From contig CAWKHA010000004.1 of the NCBI GenBank assembly GCA_963849365.1, forward strand, positions 992,001 through 1,056,000: a stretch of 64,000 bases of DNA, in the 5' to 3' direction. Source of the stretch: CAVQCJ01 sp963849365. Lineage in GTDB: Bacteria; Actinomycetota; Actinomycetes; Prado026. The notes under the pieces are model-generated. The model had not been told where the DNA came from and ran no database searches. It saw only the letters and a list, made by a program, of their open reading frames with translations. Positions within the stretch are counted from its first letter, which is position 1. Each line of letters begins with the position of its first letter. The translations under genes were made by a program, and so were the position numbers. Positions 9,082 through 17,235 of the stretch are shown here, one piece after another.

Positions 9082-9252
9082 GGCCGCCCGCACCCCGGCT
9101 GCGACCCGACGAACGGCGAGCCCGCCGGGCCTCGTCACGTCGTGGTGGCCCGGGGGCGCGACTACGACCACGTGCCGCCGCTCAAGGGCATCTACCGGGG
9201 TCCGGCGTCGACAGCGCTGGGCGTCGACGTCCAGGTGCAGCGGCTCGCCTAG
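9082..9252 (+). pseudogene. Remnant of a transglutaminase-like cysteine peptidase (C-terminal end only)
   Basis: One frame ending at TAG 9250-9252 reads CDPTNGEPAGPRHVVVARGR, then DYDHVPPLKGIYRG and a short beta end. This matches the C-terminus of actinobacterial transglutaminase-core proteins, where DPTN carries the catalytic Asp and the GRDYxDVPPxxG segment follows. The catalytic Cys and His regions and any start are missing; the 200 bases before it give no family match in any frame. The stop overlaps the end of the convergent membrane-protein gene. Confidence 0.6.
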
Positions 9253-9641
9253 GCCTGGGCGGGCGCGCGCGCCTCGCGCCTCGAGCGTACGAGCGGGAGC
9301 CCGACGAGCACCCCGGCGACGACGGCGCAGACGCCGGTCCACAGGTTGACGAGCGGTTCCTGGGCGTTGCCGATGACCGCTGTGCGCTCGCCCCCGCGCA
9401 CCGTCACGACGACCGGCGCCCCGACCTGGTACTTCGCCGGGTCGCCGACGGTGACGCTCAAGGGTCCGTCCGAGCCGGGGGCGCTCACGGTGACCGTCCC
9501 GGAGTCCACGTTCACCGTGCTGACGGTCGCGGTGACTGCACGCGGGTGCGAGGGCAGCAGCGACAGCACGACCACGGCTACCCCGCCGGCGATGAGCAGC
9601 GCAGAGGCGATCGCCCGCAGCAACCGAGCGCGTCGGGACAT
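9249..9641 (-). CDS. Small membrane protein with two transmembrane helices
   Basis: A 130-residue product of unknown function. A hydrophobic helix lies at residues 9-30 (AIASALLIAGGVAVVVLSLL), followed by an extracytoplasmic beta-rich stretch of about 60 residues (VTATVSTVNVDSGTVTVSAP) and a second helix (WTGVCAVVAGVLVGLPLV) with a basic cytoplasmic end. The ATG at 9641 gives a normal SRRARLLR N-terminus before the first helix. This layout is common in actinobacterial envelope proteins of unknown role. Confidence 0.7.
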   Translation of the reverse strand: MSRRARLLRAIASALLIAGGVAVVVLSLLPSHPRAVTATVSTVNVDSGTVTVSAPGSDGPLSVTVGDPAKYQVGAPVVVTVRGGERTAVIGNAQEPLVNLWTGVCAVVAGVLVGLPLVRSRREARAPAQA

Positions 9642-9675
9642 GCGGTCACCGTAGCCGGTGTGAAGCGCCGGGAGA

Positions 9676-10605
9676 TCAGCCGGCGAGGGCCTCGGCGATC
9701 CCGGTGACCGCGTCCGGTCCGAGGCCGCAGCAGCCGCCGACGAGCGCTGCGCCGGCGTCCACCCAGCGGTGGACGAGCGCCGCGGGCAGGTCCTTCGACA
9801 CGACGTCGGTCCAGGTCCCCGCGGCCGCGTCCCAGGTGCCGCCGGCGTTCGGGTAGACGACCAGCGGCAGGTCGCTGACCGTCCGCGCCGCGGCGAGCAG
9901 GGCGTCCACGTGCTCGGGTGCCGAGCAGTTGACCCCCACCGCCACGATCCGGTCGCACGACGCCGCCACCGCGACGGCCTCCGCGAACGGCTGCCCGGCG
10001 CACGTGCGCGCACCGGCCGTGGCAGAGAACGACATCCAGGCCGGGACGTCGGAGCCGGCGAGCAGCTCGGCCAGCACCTCGGCCTCCTCGACATCCGGGA
10101 TGGTCTCCACTGCGAGCAGGTCCGGGGCGGCACCCGCCAGCACCGCGATCCGCTCGGCGTGGAAGGCGACCAGCTCGGCCCGCGGGACGCCGTACCGGCC
10201 GCGGTACTCCGAACCGTCGTGGCGCATGGCCCCGTACGGCCCGACGCTGGCGGCCACCAGGAGCGGTCCGGCGACGCCCTGCTCGAGGGCCTGGTCGCGG
10301 GCCTGCTGGGCGATCCGGACGCTGCGCCGCAGCAGCTCGTCGGCCTCGTCGACGTCCATCCCGCTGGCCGCGAACCCGGCCCGGCTGGCCTGGTACGACG
10401 CCGAGACCGCGACCTTCGCACCGGCCAGGTAGTAGTCCAGGTGCAGGCGCCGGATCGCGTCCGGGTCGTCGGCGAGCAGCTGGGCCGACCACAGGTGGTG
10501 GGCGAGGTCGAACCCGCGGGCCTCGAGCTCGGTGGCGAGCCCGCCGTCCAGGGCGGCGGGCAGCGGCAGCAGCTCCGCCAGCGTCGGGACGGGCGCCGCG
10601 GTCAC
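9676..10605 (-). CDS. mmuM: Homocysteine S-methyltransferase
   Basis: A 309-residue cytosolic TIM-barrel enzyme that transfers a methyl group from S-methylmethionine (or S-adenosylmethionine) to homocysteine, forming methionine. The family start ALDGGLATELEARGFDL is present. The zinc-binding cysteines appear as VNCSAP (one Cys) and GGCCGLGPDA (a Cys pair) near the C-terminus. The GTG at 10605 is chosen because the upstream frame is unrelated. The start overlaps the stop of a truncated permease frame, suggesting it once formed an S-methylmethionine uptake and use operon with that permease. Confidence 0.9.
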   Translation of the reverse strand: MTAAPVPTLAELLPLPAALDGGLATELEARGFDLAHHLWSAQLLADDPDAIRRLHLDYYLAGAKVAVSASYQASRAGFAASGMDVDEADELLRRSVRIAQQARDQALEQGVAGPLLVAASVGPYGAMRHDGSEYRGRYGVPRAELVAFHAERIAVLAGAAPDLLAVETIPDVEEAEVLAELLAGSDVPAWMSFSATAGARTCAGQPFAEAVAVAASCDRIVAVGVNCSAPEHVDALLAAARTVSDLPLVVYPNAGGTWDAAAGTWTDVVSKDLPAALVHRWVDAGAALVGGCCGLGPDAVTGIAEALAG

Positions 10606-10718
10606 GAAGGCACCGTACCCGCCGGTGCGCTGTCGACGAGGAAGACGATCCGGCGGGTGGACAGCTTCTTCGGCTCGGCCAGGCCGCTCGTGGCGGGCAG
10701 GTCGGCGGGCAGGCTCAT
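10602..10718 (-). pseudogene. Truncated N-terminus of an APC-family amino acid permease
   Basis: A 38-codon frame with a good AGGGGG site and ATG 10718 reads LPATSGLAEPKKLSTRRIVF and then LVDSAPAG. The KKLSTRRIVFLV segment is the typical cytoplasmic start and first-helix entry of APC permeases in actinobacteria. After six residues of the helix it switches to unrelated sequence and ends at TGA, overlapping the mmuM start. The rest of a roughly 450-residue transporter is deleted. The assignment rests on about 20 residues. Confidence 0.5.
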
Positions 10719-10776
10719 GGTGCCCCCTATGGTGAGGCCCACCGCCCCGCCGGCGCACGCGATCTTGAGAGCCGGG

Positions 10777-11742
10777 TCAGGACCCGCCGGGAGGCGTACC
10801 CGTTTGCTCGAGATCGTCGCGGGAGCGGGCGATCGTGCGACCCGAGAGCGCCTCGAGCGCCTTGGCCAGCGCGTGGTTGCCCTCCGAGCCGAGACCCCGG
10901 GCCTGCAACGTCCGGTACAGCTGGAAGACCGTCGCCGTTCCGAGCAGTGGAACGCCGAGCGAGTCCGCCGCCTCCAGGACCAGCCGCAGGTCCTTCTGCT
11001 GCAGGTCGACCGTGAACCCGGGCCGCCAGTCGTGGGCCACGACCTGCGGGCCGCGGTTGGTCAGCATCCACGATCCGCCGGCCCCGCCCTGGACGGCCGC
11101 GATGGTGGTCTCCAGGTCCAGGCCACCGGCGTCGGCGAGCAGCAGCGCCTCGGAGACGGCCAGCATGTTGACCACGACGAGCACCTGGTTGACCAGCTTG
11201 CAGGTCTGTCCGGCGCCGACCGGGCCGACGTGCGTGATCGTGCGGCCGATGGACTCCAGCACCGGGCGGGCCCGCTCGACGTCGGCCGGGTCGCCACCGA
11301 CCATGATCGACAGGGTGCCGTTCCTGGCACCCTCCGAGCCGCCCGAGACCGGGGCGTCGACCAGCGCGACGTCCTGCTGGGCGAGGCGCTCGGCGTAGGT
11401 GCGGGTCGCCGCCGGAGAGATCGTGCTCGCGTCGATGACCAGGGTCCCGGCGGCCGCGCCCGCGGCCACCCCCTCCGGTCCGAACAGCACGGACTCGACG
11501 TCCGGGGTGTCGCTGACGCAGACCAGGACCACGTCGCTGCCCGCAGCCAGCTCGGCCGGCGTGGCCGCGACAGCGGCTCCGGCGGCGGCCAGCGGCCCGG
11601 TGCGGGCGGCGGTGCGGTTGTAGACCGTCACCGTGAGACCGGCCGTGATCAGGTTGCCGGCCATGCCCGAGCCCATGATCCCCAGCCCGGCGACGCCTAC
11701 CCGTGTCGTCGTGCCTCGTGTCGTCGATGTGCCTGGTGTCAT
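10777..11742 (-). CDS. NAD(P)-dependent beta-hydroxyacid dehydrogenase (3-hydroxyisobutyrate / tartronate-semialdehyde reductase family)
   Basis: A 321-residue cytosolic enzyme. The Rossmann motif VGVAGLGIMGSGMAGNL lies near residue 14, the substrate segment DAPVSGGSEGARNGTLSIMVGG near residue 135, and the catalytic-Lys helix GAGQTCKLVNQ near residue 185; all three are classical for 3-hydroxyisobutyrate dehydrogenase, GarR and related enzymes. It reversibly oxidises a beta-hydroxy acid to the aldehyde acid. The exact substrate cannot be told. ATG 11742 is followed by a short Thr-rich tail before the fold, so a slightly later start is possible. Confidence 0.88.
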   Translation of the reverse strand: MTPGTSTTRGTTTRVGVAGLGIMGSGMAGNLITAGLTVTVYNRTAARTGPLAAAGAAVAATPAELAAGSDVVLVCVSDTPDVESVLFGPEGVAAGAAAGTLVIDASTISPAATRTYAERLAQQDVALVDAPVSGGSEGARNGTLSIMVGGDPADVERARPVLESIGRTITHVGPVGAGQTCKLVNQVLVVVNMLAVSEALLLADAGGLDLETTIAAVQGGAGGSWMLTNRGPQVVAHDWRPGFTVDLQQKDLRLVLEAADSLGVPLLGTATVFQLYRTLQARGLGSEGNHALAKALEALSGRTIARSRDDLEQTGTPPGGS

Positions 11743-11775
11743 GGCCGGAGAACCTAGCTGCCCTAGCATCGGCCC

Positions 11776-11952
11776 GTGACCGCCCGAGGCAGGATGATCG
11801 CGCTGCTGCTCATCGGCGCCGCCTGGCTCTTCCTCGCCGCCGTCAACTTCGTCCGGGGTCACGCCAACATCGGCGCGGTCTACCTGGTCGTCGGCCTGCT
11901 CAGCGGCGGGCTCGCCGTCTTCTTCCGCCCCCGCGGCCGCCGCTCCCGCTAG
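11776..11952 (+). CDS. Small two-helix membrane protein
   Basis: A 58-residue product from GTG 11776 to TAG 11950-11952. Two hydrophobic helices (MIALLLIGAAWLFLAAVNFV and AVYLVVGLLSGGLAVFF) are joined by RGHANIG and followed by a basic RPRGRRSR end. Small proteins of this shape are frequent in actinobacteria and mostly uncharacterised. It is divergent from the dehydrogenase gene, 33 bases away. Confidence 0.6.
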   Translation: MTARGRMIALLLIGAAWLFLAAVNFVRGHANIGAVYLVVGLLSGGLAVFFRPRGRRSR

Positions 11953-12028
11953 CCCCACCCGACCGGGGGGACCGGGTGAGTTGACGATCAAGGTTCACAC
12001 CAGGTCCGGTCGTGACTAGCGTGTGACC

Positions 12029-13420
12029 ATGGCGCACCTGGTCGCCGGCGGCACCGGCACGGCCGACCCCGAGGGGTACGCGGCTGCCGCCGAACGGATG
12101 CGTGCCCAGGTCGCCGCCGTACCGCCCGGCGGCTCGGTCCGGCTGGCCAAGCGCACCACCAACGTCTTCCGCGCGCGGTCCGCCACCCCCGGCCTGGACG
12201 TCTCCGGCCTGTCCGGCGTCCTGTCCGTCGACCCGGTGGCCCGTACGGCCGACGTCCTGGGGATGACGACGTACGAGGACCTGGTCGACGCGACCCTCCC
12301 GCACGGGCTGATGCCGATGGTCGTCCCCCAGCTCAAGACGATCACCCTCGGTGGCGCCGTCACCGGGCTCGGCATCGAGTCCAGCTCCTTCCGCAACGGC
12401 CTGCCGCACGAGTCCGTGCTCGAGATGGACGTCCTCACCGGCGACGGCCGGCTCCTCATGGTCACCCCGGACGGCGAGCACAGCGCCCTGTTCTACGGCT
12501 TCCCCAACTCCTACGGCTCGCTCGGCTACGCGCTGCGGCTGCGGATCGAGCTCGACCCGGTCAAGCCGTACGTGATGCTCACGCACGAGCGGCACGACGA
12601 CGCCGCGTCGTTCACGGCCCGGATGCACGAGGTGTGCACGGCCCGGGCGATCGACGGCGAGCCGGTCGACTTCGTGGACGGCACCGTGTTCTCGCCCGGG
12701 GAGCACTACCTGACGTTGGGCAGCTTCGTCGACGCGGCCCCGTACACCAGCGACTACACCGGCCAGGGGATCTACTACCGCTCGCTGCAGCAGCGGAGGC
12801 GCGACTTCCTCACCGTCCGCGACTACCTGTGGCGGTGGGACACCGACTGGTTCTGGTGCTCGCGCGCCCTCGGGGTCCAGCGGCCGGCCGTGCGCCGCCT
12901 CGTGCCGCGCCGCCTCAAGCGATCCGACGTCTACATGAGGGTGGTCGGCTTCGAGCGCCGGCACCACGTCGTGGGCAGGGTCGACGCCTGGCGCGGCAAG
13001 CCGCAGCGGGAGGTGATCGTCCAGGACGTCGAGGTGCCGGTCGAGCGGATGCCCGACTTCCTGGACTTCTTCCACCGCGAGATCGGCATCGAGCCGATCT
13101 GGACCTGCCCGCTGCTGCAGCGCGACCCGGACGTCACCTGGGACCTGTACGCCTTCGACCCGCGGCAGCTCTACGTCAACCTCGGCTTCTGGTCCAGCGT
13201 CGAGCTCGGACCGGGCCAGCAGGACGGCGACCACAACCGCCGGATCGAGGAGGTCGTCGCCGAGCTCGGCGGGCGCAAGTCGCTCTACAGCACGGCGTAC
13301 TACGACAGGGACACGTTCTGGGCCACCTACAACGGGGCGGCCTACTCGGCACTGAAGAAGACCTACGACCCGGACGGCCGGTTCGCCGACCTGTACGACA
13401 AGACCGTCCGGCAGCGATGA
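12029..13420 (+). CDS. tmsA: FAD-dependent reductase for 10-methyl branched fatty acids (TmsA/BfaA type)
   Basis: A 463-residue flavoprotein with an N-terminal FAD_binding_4 (PCMH-type) domain (VPQLKTITLGGAVTGLGIESSS near residue 108) and a DHCR24-like C-terminal part (DLYDKTV at the end). The family acts with a SAM-dependent methyltransferase: the methyltransferase makes a 10-methylene acyl chain from oleoyl phospholipid and this enzyme reduces it to 10-methylstearate (tuberculostearic acid). The assignment is strengthened by the methyltransferase 14 bases downstream. GTG 12023 is an alternative start two codons upstream; neither start has a strong ribosome site. It probably acts at the membrane face. 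Confidence 0.85.
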   Translation: MAHLVAGGTGTADPEGYAAAAERMRAQVAAVPPGGSVRLAKRTTNVFRARSATPGLDVSGLSGVLSVDPVARTADVLGMTTYEDLVDATLPHGLMPMVVPQLKTITLGGAVTGLGIESSSFRNGLPHESVLEMDVLTGDGRLLMVTPDGEHSALFYGFPNSYGSLGYALRLRIELDPVKPYVMLTHERHDDAASFTARMHEVCTARAIDGEPVDFVDGTVFSPGEHYLTLGSFVDAAPYTSDYTGQGIYYRSLQQRRRDFLTVRDYLWRWDTDWFWCSRALGVQRPAVRRLVPRRLKRSDVYMRVVGFERRHHVVGRVDAWRGKPQREVIVQDVEVPVERMPDFLDFFHREIGIEPIWTCPLLQRDPDVTWDLYAFDPRQLYVNLGFWSSVELGPGQQDGDHNRRIEEVVAELGGRKSLYSTAYYDRDTFWATYNGAAYSALKKTYDPDGRFADLYDKTVRQR

Positions 13421-13434
13421 GGCAAGGGGGCGGT

Positions 13435-14673
13435 ATGAAGCTCGCAGACCTGTTCGAGCGGTTGGTCGGTGCCAGCGACCGGATCCGGTTCGTCGCGTTC
13501 GACGGCAGCTCGTGCGGGCCGCCCGACGCCGCCGCGACGATCGAGGTGCGCTCGCCGGTCGCCCTCCACTACCTCGCGTCGGCGCCGAACGACCTCGGGC
13601 TCGCCCGTGCGTACGTGACCGGCAGCCTCGACGTCGACGGCGACCTGCACGCCGCGCTGACGAGCCTGCTGGCCGGACCCTCCGTCGAGCTGAGCTGGGC
13701 GGACCGCGCCGAGGTCCTTCGCACGCTCGGTCCGGCCGTGCTGCGCCGTCCGCCCCGGCCCGCGCAGGAGGCCCCGCCTCCGCTGCGCCGCGGCCGGCGG
13801 CACTCCCGGGCGCGCGACGCCGCTGCGATCAGCCACCACTACGACGTCTCGAACCTCTTCTACTCCTACGTGCTCGGGCCGTCGATGGCCTACACCTGCG
13901 CCGTCTTCCCGAAGGCGGACGCGTCCCTCGAGGAGGCGCAGGCGGAGAAGTTCGACCTCGTCTGCCGCAAGCTCGGGCTGGAGCGCGGGATGCGCCTGCT
14001 CGACGTCGGCTGCGGCTGGGGCGGCATGGTGCGGCACGCGGTCGAGAACTACGACGTGCGCGCGGTCGGTGTCACGCTGTCCCGGCAGCAGGCCGAGTGG
14101 GGCGCCAAGATGCTCGCCGAGCAGGGGTTGCAGGACGTCGCCGAGGTGCGCTTCCAGGACTACCGCGATGTGCCCGAGACCGGCTTCGACGCGGTGTCGT
14201 CCATCGGGCTCACCGAGCACATCGGGCTGGCCAACCTTCCGGCGTACTTCCGGTTCCTGCAGTCCCGGCTACGGCCGGGTGGCCGGCTGCTCAACCACTG
14301 CATCACCCGGCCCGACGGCGCCGGACCAGCCAGAGCCGGCGGCTTCATCGACCGCTACATCTTCCCGGACGGCGAGCTCGAGGGGCCGGGCACGATCATC
14401 TCGGCCATGCACGACAACGGCTTCGAGGTGCGGCACGAGGAGAACCTGCGCGAGCACTACGCGTTCACGCTGCGCGAGTGGTCGGAGAACCTCTCGGCGA
14501 ACTGGGACGCCGCCGTGGCCGAGGTCGGGCTGCCGAAGGCACGGGTGTGGCGGCTGTACCTCGTCGCCTCCCAGGTCGGGTTCGAGAACAACAGCATCCA
14601 GCTGCACCAGGTGCTCGGGGTGAACCTCGGCCCGGACCACGCCAGCGGGATGCCGTTGCGCCCGGACTGGTGA
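13435..14673 (+). CDS. tmsB: SAM-dependent fatty acid methyltransferase (cyclopropane-synthase family; TmsB/BfaB/UfaA1 type)
   Basis: A 412-residue enzyme. An N-terminal lipid-binding region is followed by the family segment ISHHYDVSNLFYSYVLGPSM (from residue 132), the SAM motif LLDVGCGWGGM at 188-198 and SSIGLTEHIG, as in mycolic and cyclopropane synthases. Paired with the FAD reductase upstream it should methylate C10 of oleoyl chains in phospholipids. ATG 13435 follows AAGGGGG and removes a short extension that would overlap the upstream stop. Together the two genes predict 10-methyl branched chains in the membrane. Confidence 0.88.
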   Translation: MKLADLFERLVGASDRIRFVAFDGSSCGPPDAAATIEVRSPVALHYLASAPNDLGLARAYVTGSLDVDGDLHAALTSLLAGPSVELSWADRAEVLRTLGPAVLRRPPRPAQEAPPPLRRGRRHSRARDAAAISHHYDVSNLFYSYVLGPSMAYTCAVFPKADASLEEAQAEKFDLVCRKLGLERGMRLLDVGCGWGGMVRHAVENYDVRAVGVTLSRQQAEWGAKMLAEQGLQDVAEVRFQDYRDVPETGFDAVSSIGLTEHIGLANLPAYFRFLQSRLRPGGRLLNHCITRPDGAGPARAGGFIDRYIFPDGELEGPGTIISAMHDNGFEVRHEENLREHYAFTLREWSENLSANWDAAVAEVGLPKARVWRLYLVASQVGFENNSIQLHQVLGVNLGPDHASGMPLRPDW

Positions 14674-14719
14674 AGGATCGAATCGAGGAACCGCGCCCGG
14701 TCAGACCCTGGAGCAGCCC

Positions 14720-16354
14720 GTGAAGAGCACCATGCAGGACGTCCCGCTGTCGGTCGCCCGGCTGCTCCGGTACGGCAGCACCGTCCACGGCACGTCGACG
14801 ATCTCCACCTGGACCGGTGACGGCGTCCGCGTCGAGACGTTCGCGCAGGCCGGGGCCCGCACGGCCCAGCTGGCGCACGCGCTGCGCGAGCTCGGCGTCG
14901 ACGGTGACCAGCGCGTCGGCACCTTCATGTTCAACAACGCCGAGCACCTCGAGACGTACTACGCGGTGCCCTCGATGGGCGCGGTGCTGCACACCATCAA
15001 CATCCGGCTGTTCCCCGAGCAGGTCGCGTACATCGCCAACCACGCCGAGGACCATGTGGTGATCGTGGACGCGGTCCTGGTACCCGCCTTCGCGAAGGTG
15101 CTGCCGGAGATGACCACCGTCCGGCATGTGGTCGTCGCCGGGGCGGGGGCCGACCCCGCGGCCCTCGACGCACCCGAAGGCGTCACCGTGCACGCGTACG
15201 AGGACCTCATCGCCGGCCGACCGACCACGTACGACTGGCCGGAGGTCGACGAGCGCTCCGGCGCAGCCGTCTGCTACACCAGCGGGACGACCGGCCACCC
15301 CAAGGGTGTCGTCTACTCGCACCGGTCGATCTGGCTGCACTCCATGCAGGTCTGCAGCAAGGAGTCGTTCGGGCTGACCGACACCGACCACGTGCTCGTC
15401 GTCGTCCCCCAGTTCCACGCGATGTCGTGGGGGCTCGTCTACGCCGCGTTCATGTCCGGTGCCTCGCTGCTCATGCCCGACCGGTTCCTGCAGGCCGAGC
15501 CCTTGGCCAGGATGATCGAGCAGGTGCGTCCCACCTTCGCCGGTGCCGTCCCGACGATCTGGAACGACCTCCTGCGTTACCTCGACGCGAGCGGCGGCGA
15601 CATCTCGTCGCTGAAGGAGGTCGTCGTCGGCGGGTCCGCCTGCCCGCCCTCGCTGATGCGTGCCTACCAGGATCGGTACGGCGTCACGATCATCCACGCG
15701 TGGGGGATGACCGAGACCTCGCCGCTCGGTTCGGTCTCGCGGCCCCCCGCGTCGGCGACCGACGACGACGCGAAGATGCGCTACCGGGTCACCCAGGGCC
15801 GGCTGCCGGCGTCCGTCGAGCCGCGGCTGATCGGTCCGGACGGCAGCGTGCTGGCCTGGGACGGCGAGTCCGTGGGCGAGCTCGAGGTACGGGGGCCGTG
15901 GGTGACCGGTTCGTACCTGCGCGACCCCTCGCCGGACAAGTTCGACGACGGCTGGCTGCGCACCGGGGACGTCGGCACGCTCACCGCCGACGGGTTCCTC
16001 ACCCTGACCGACCGATCCAAGGACGTGATCAAGTCGGGCGGCGAGTGGATCTCCTCCGTCGAGCTGGAGAACCACCTGATGTCGCACCCCGACGTGGTCG
16101 AGGCCAGTGTCGTGGGTGTTCCGGACGAGAAGTGGGGCGAGCGCCCGCTCGCCACGGTCGTGCTGCGCGAGGGCGCCACCGTGACGTACGTCGACCTGCG
16201 CGACTACCTGTCCGAGCGCGTCGCCCACTGGCAGCTGCCCGAGCGGTGGGCCGTCATCGACGCGGTGCCCAAGACCTCGGTGGGTAAGTTCGACAAGAAG
16301 GTGCTGCGCCAGCGGTACGCCGACGGCGAGCTCGAGGTCACGACTCTGGGCTGA
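14720..16354 (+). CDS. Long-chain acyl-CoA ligase (FadD-like, AMP-forming)
   Basis: A 544-residue adenylate-forming enzyme. The P-loop-like motif YTSGTTGHPKGV lies near residue 190, the A5 motif WGMTETSP near 332, the hinge-type motif GWLRTGDVG near 413 and the C-terminal catalytic Lys in KTSVGKFDKK near 525. It activates a fatty acid to acyl-CoA through an acyl-adenylate. GTG 14720 has GGAG six bases upstream; ATG 14732 is an alternative. It follows tmsB by 46 bases and may share its transcript, feeding or recycling acyl chains. The 3' end overlaps rpiA by 17 bases tail to tail. Confidence 0.88.
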   Translation: MKSTMQDVPLSVARLLRYGSTVHGTSTISTWTGDGVRVETFAQAGARTAQLAHALRELGVDGDQRVGTFMFNNAEHLETYYAVPSMGAVLHTINIRLFPEQVAYIANHAEDHVVIVDAVLVPAFAKVLPEMTTVRHVVVAGAGADPAALDAPEGVTVHAYEDLIAGRPTTYDWPEVDERSGAAVCYTSGTTGHPKGVVYSHRSIWLHSMQVCSKESFGLTDTDHVLVVVPQFHAMSWGLVYAAFMSGASLLMPDRFLQAEPLARMIEQVRPTFAGAVPTIWNDLLRYLDASGGDISSLKEVVVGGSACPPSLMRAYQDRYGVTIIHAWGMTETSPLGSVSRPPASATDDDAKMRYRVTQGRLPASVEPRLIGPDGSVLAWDGESVGELEVRGPWVTGSYLRDPSPDKFDDGWLRTGDVGTLTADGFLTLTDRSKDVIKSGGEWISSVELENHLMSHPDVVEASVVGVPDEKWGERPLATVVLREGATVTYVDLRDYLSERVAHWQLPERWAVIDAVPKTSVGKFDKKVLRQRYADGELEVTTLG

Positions 16355-17057
16355 CCCGCTCCAGTATCCGAACACTGCCGTCGCGGCCGGCGACGACGAC
16401 CACCGACGCCATGTCCAGGAACAGCCCCACCTCGACCACTCCCGCGCGCGTGCGCAGCGCCTCCAGCAGCGCGGCCGGGTCGGGCAGCGGTCCGAAGTCG
16501 GCGTCCAGGATCAGGTTCCCTTCGTCGGTCACGAACGGCAGGCCGTCCGCACCGGCCCGCAGCGCCACCCGCGACCCGAGCTGCTCGAGGAACTCCCGCT
16601 CGGGCCGCTGCGCCATCGGGACCACCTCGACCGGGATCGCGAAGCCGGTGCCGAGCTCGGGCACCAGCTTCGCCTCGTCCACCACGATCACCAGCAGCCC
16701 GCTCGCCTGCGCGACGATCTTCTCCCGCAGGTGCGCCCCGCCGCCGCCCTTGACCAGGTCCAGCGTCGGCGACACCTCGTCCGCACCGTCGATCGTCACG
16801 TCCAGGTACGAGTGCTCGTCCAGCGACGTCAGCGGGATCCCGCACGCCCGCGCCTCGGCGGCGCTCGCGCTCGACGTCGGTACCCCGCAGACGTCGTGCA
16901 GCACACCCTCGGCCAGCAGCGCGCCGATCCGCCGGACCGCCCACACCGCGGTGCTCCCGGTGCCCAGCCCGACCCGCATCCCGTCGCGCACGAAACGGTC
17001 GACGGCAGCCTCGCCGGCGGCGCGCTTGGCCGCGGTCCGGGGGTCGAGATCGGTCAC
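16338..17057 (-). CDS. rpiA: Ribose-5-phosphate isomerase A
   Basis: A 239-residue cytosolic enzyme of the non-oxidative pentose phosphate pathway that interconverts ribose 5-phosphate and ribulose 5-phosphate. Family motifs are complete: GLGTGSTAVWAVRRI, LDVTIDGADEVSP, the catalytic-Lys region DLVKGGGGAHLREKIVA with Glu, and TDEGNLILD. Length and start (MTDLDPRTAAKR) are normal. The last 17 bases overlap the end of the convergent acyl-CoA ligase gene. Confidence 0.93.
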   Translation of the reverse strand: MTDLDPRTAAKRAAGEAAVDRFVRDGMRVGLGTGSTAVWAVRRIGALLAEGVLHDVCGVPTSSASAAEARACGIPLTSLDEHSYLDVTIDGADEVSPTLDLVKGGGGAHLREKIVAQASGLLVIVVDEAKLVPELGTGFAIPVEVVPMAQRPEREFLEQLGSRVALRAGADGLPFVTDEGNLILDADFGPLPDPAALLEALRTRAGVVEVGLFLDMASVVVVAGRDGSVRILERVSPES

Positions 17058-17144
17058 CTGCTGGCTCCCTGCCGGGCGGGCTCGTGTGCTTTGCCGGTCG
17101 CTTCCGACGGCCGGTAGCCTAGGCCCGCGGTCGGTGACCGCACT

Positions 17145-17235
17145 GGAGGCGTCGCCTAGTCCGGTCTATGGCGCCGCACTGCTAATGCGGTTGGGGGCTT
17201 CAACCCCCTCGAGGGTTCAAATCCCTCCGCCTCCG
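17145..17235 (+). tRNA. tRNA-Ser (anticodon GCU)
   Basis: A complete class II tRNA. The acceptor stem GGAGGCG (17145-17151) pairs with CGCCTCC (17228-17234), discriminator G17235; the anticodon stem CCGCA/TGCGG encloses GCT at 17181-17183. A long variable arm (TTGGGGGCTTCAACCCCCTC) and the T arm GAGGGTTCAAATCCCTC follow. The 3' CCA is not encoded. The HxlR regulator frame on the other strand runs into it. Confidence 0.95.

Noticed and set aside
7845..9707. A 620-residue plus-strand frame over the exported protein and lipoprotein genes
   Set aside because: Composition is Arg/Gly/Ala without domains, while the minus-strand genes have signal peptides, ribosome sites and a coupled overlap. Only the DPTN-containing frame near its end (a different frame) has family similarity.
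17156..17235. Treating the tRNA-Ser region as part of a genuine regulator domain
   Set aside because: The tail AEGFEPSRG is the standard product of reading a tRNA on the wrong strand; the tRNA structure is complete.
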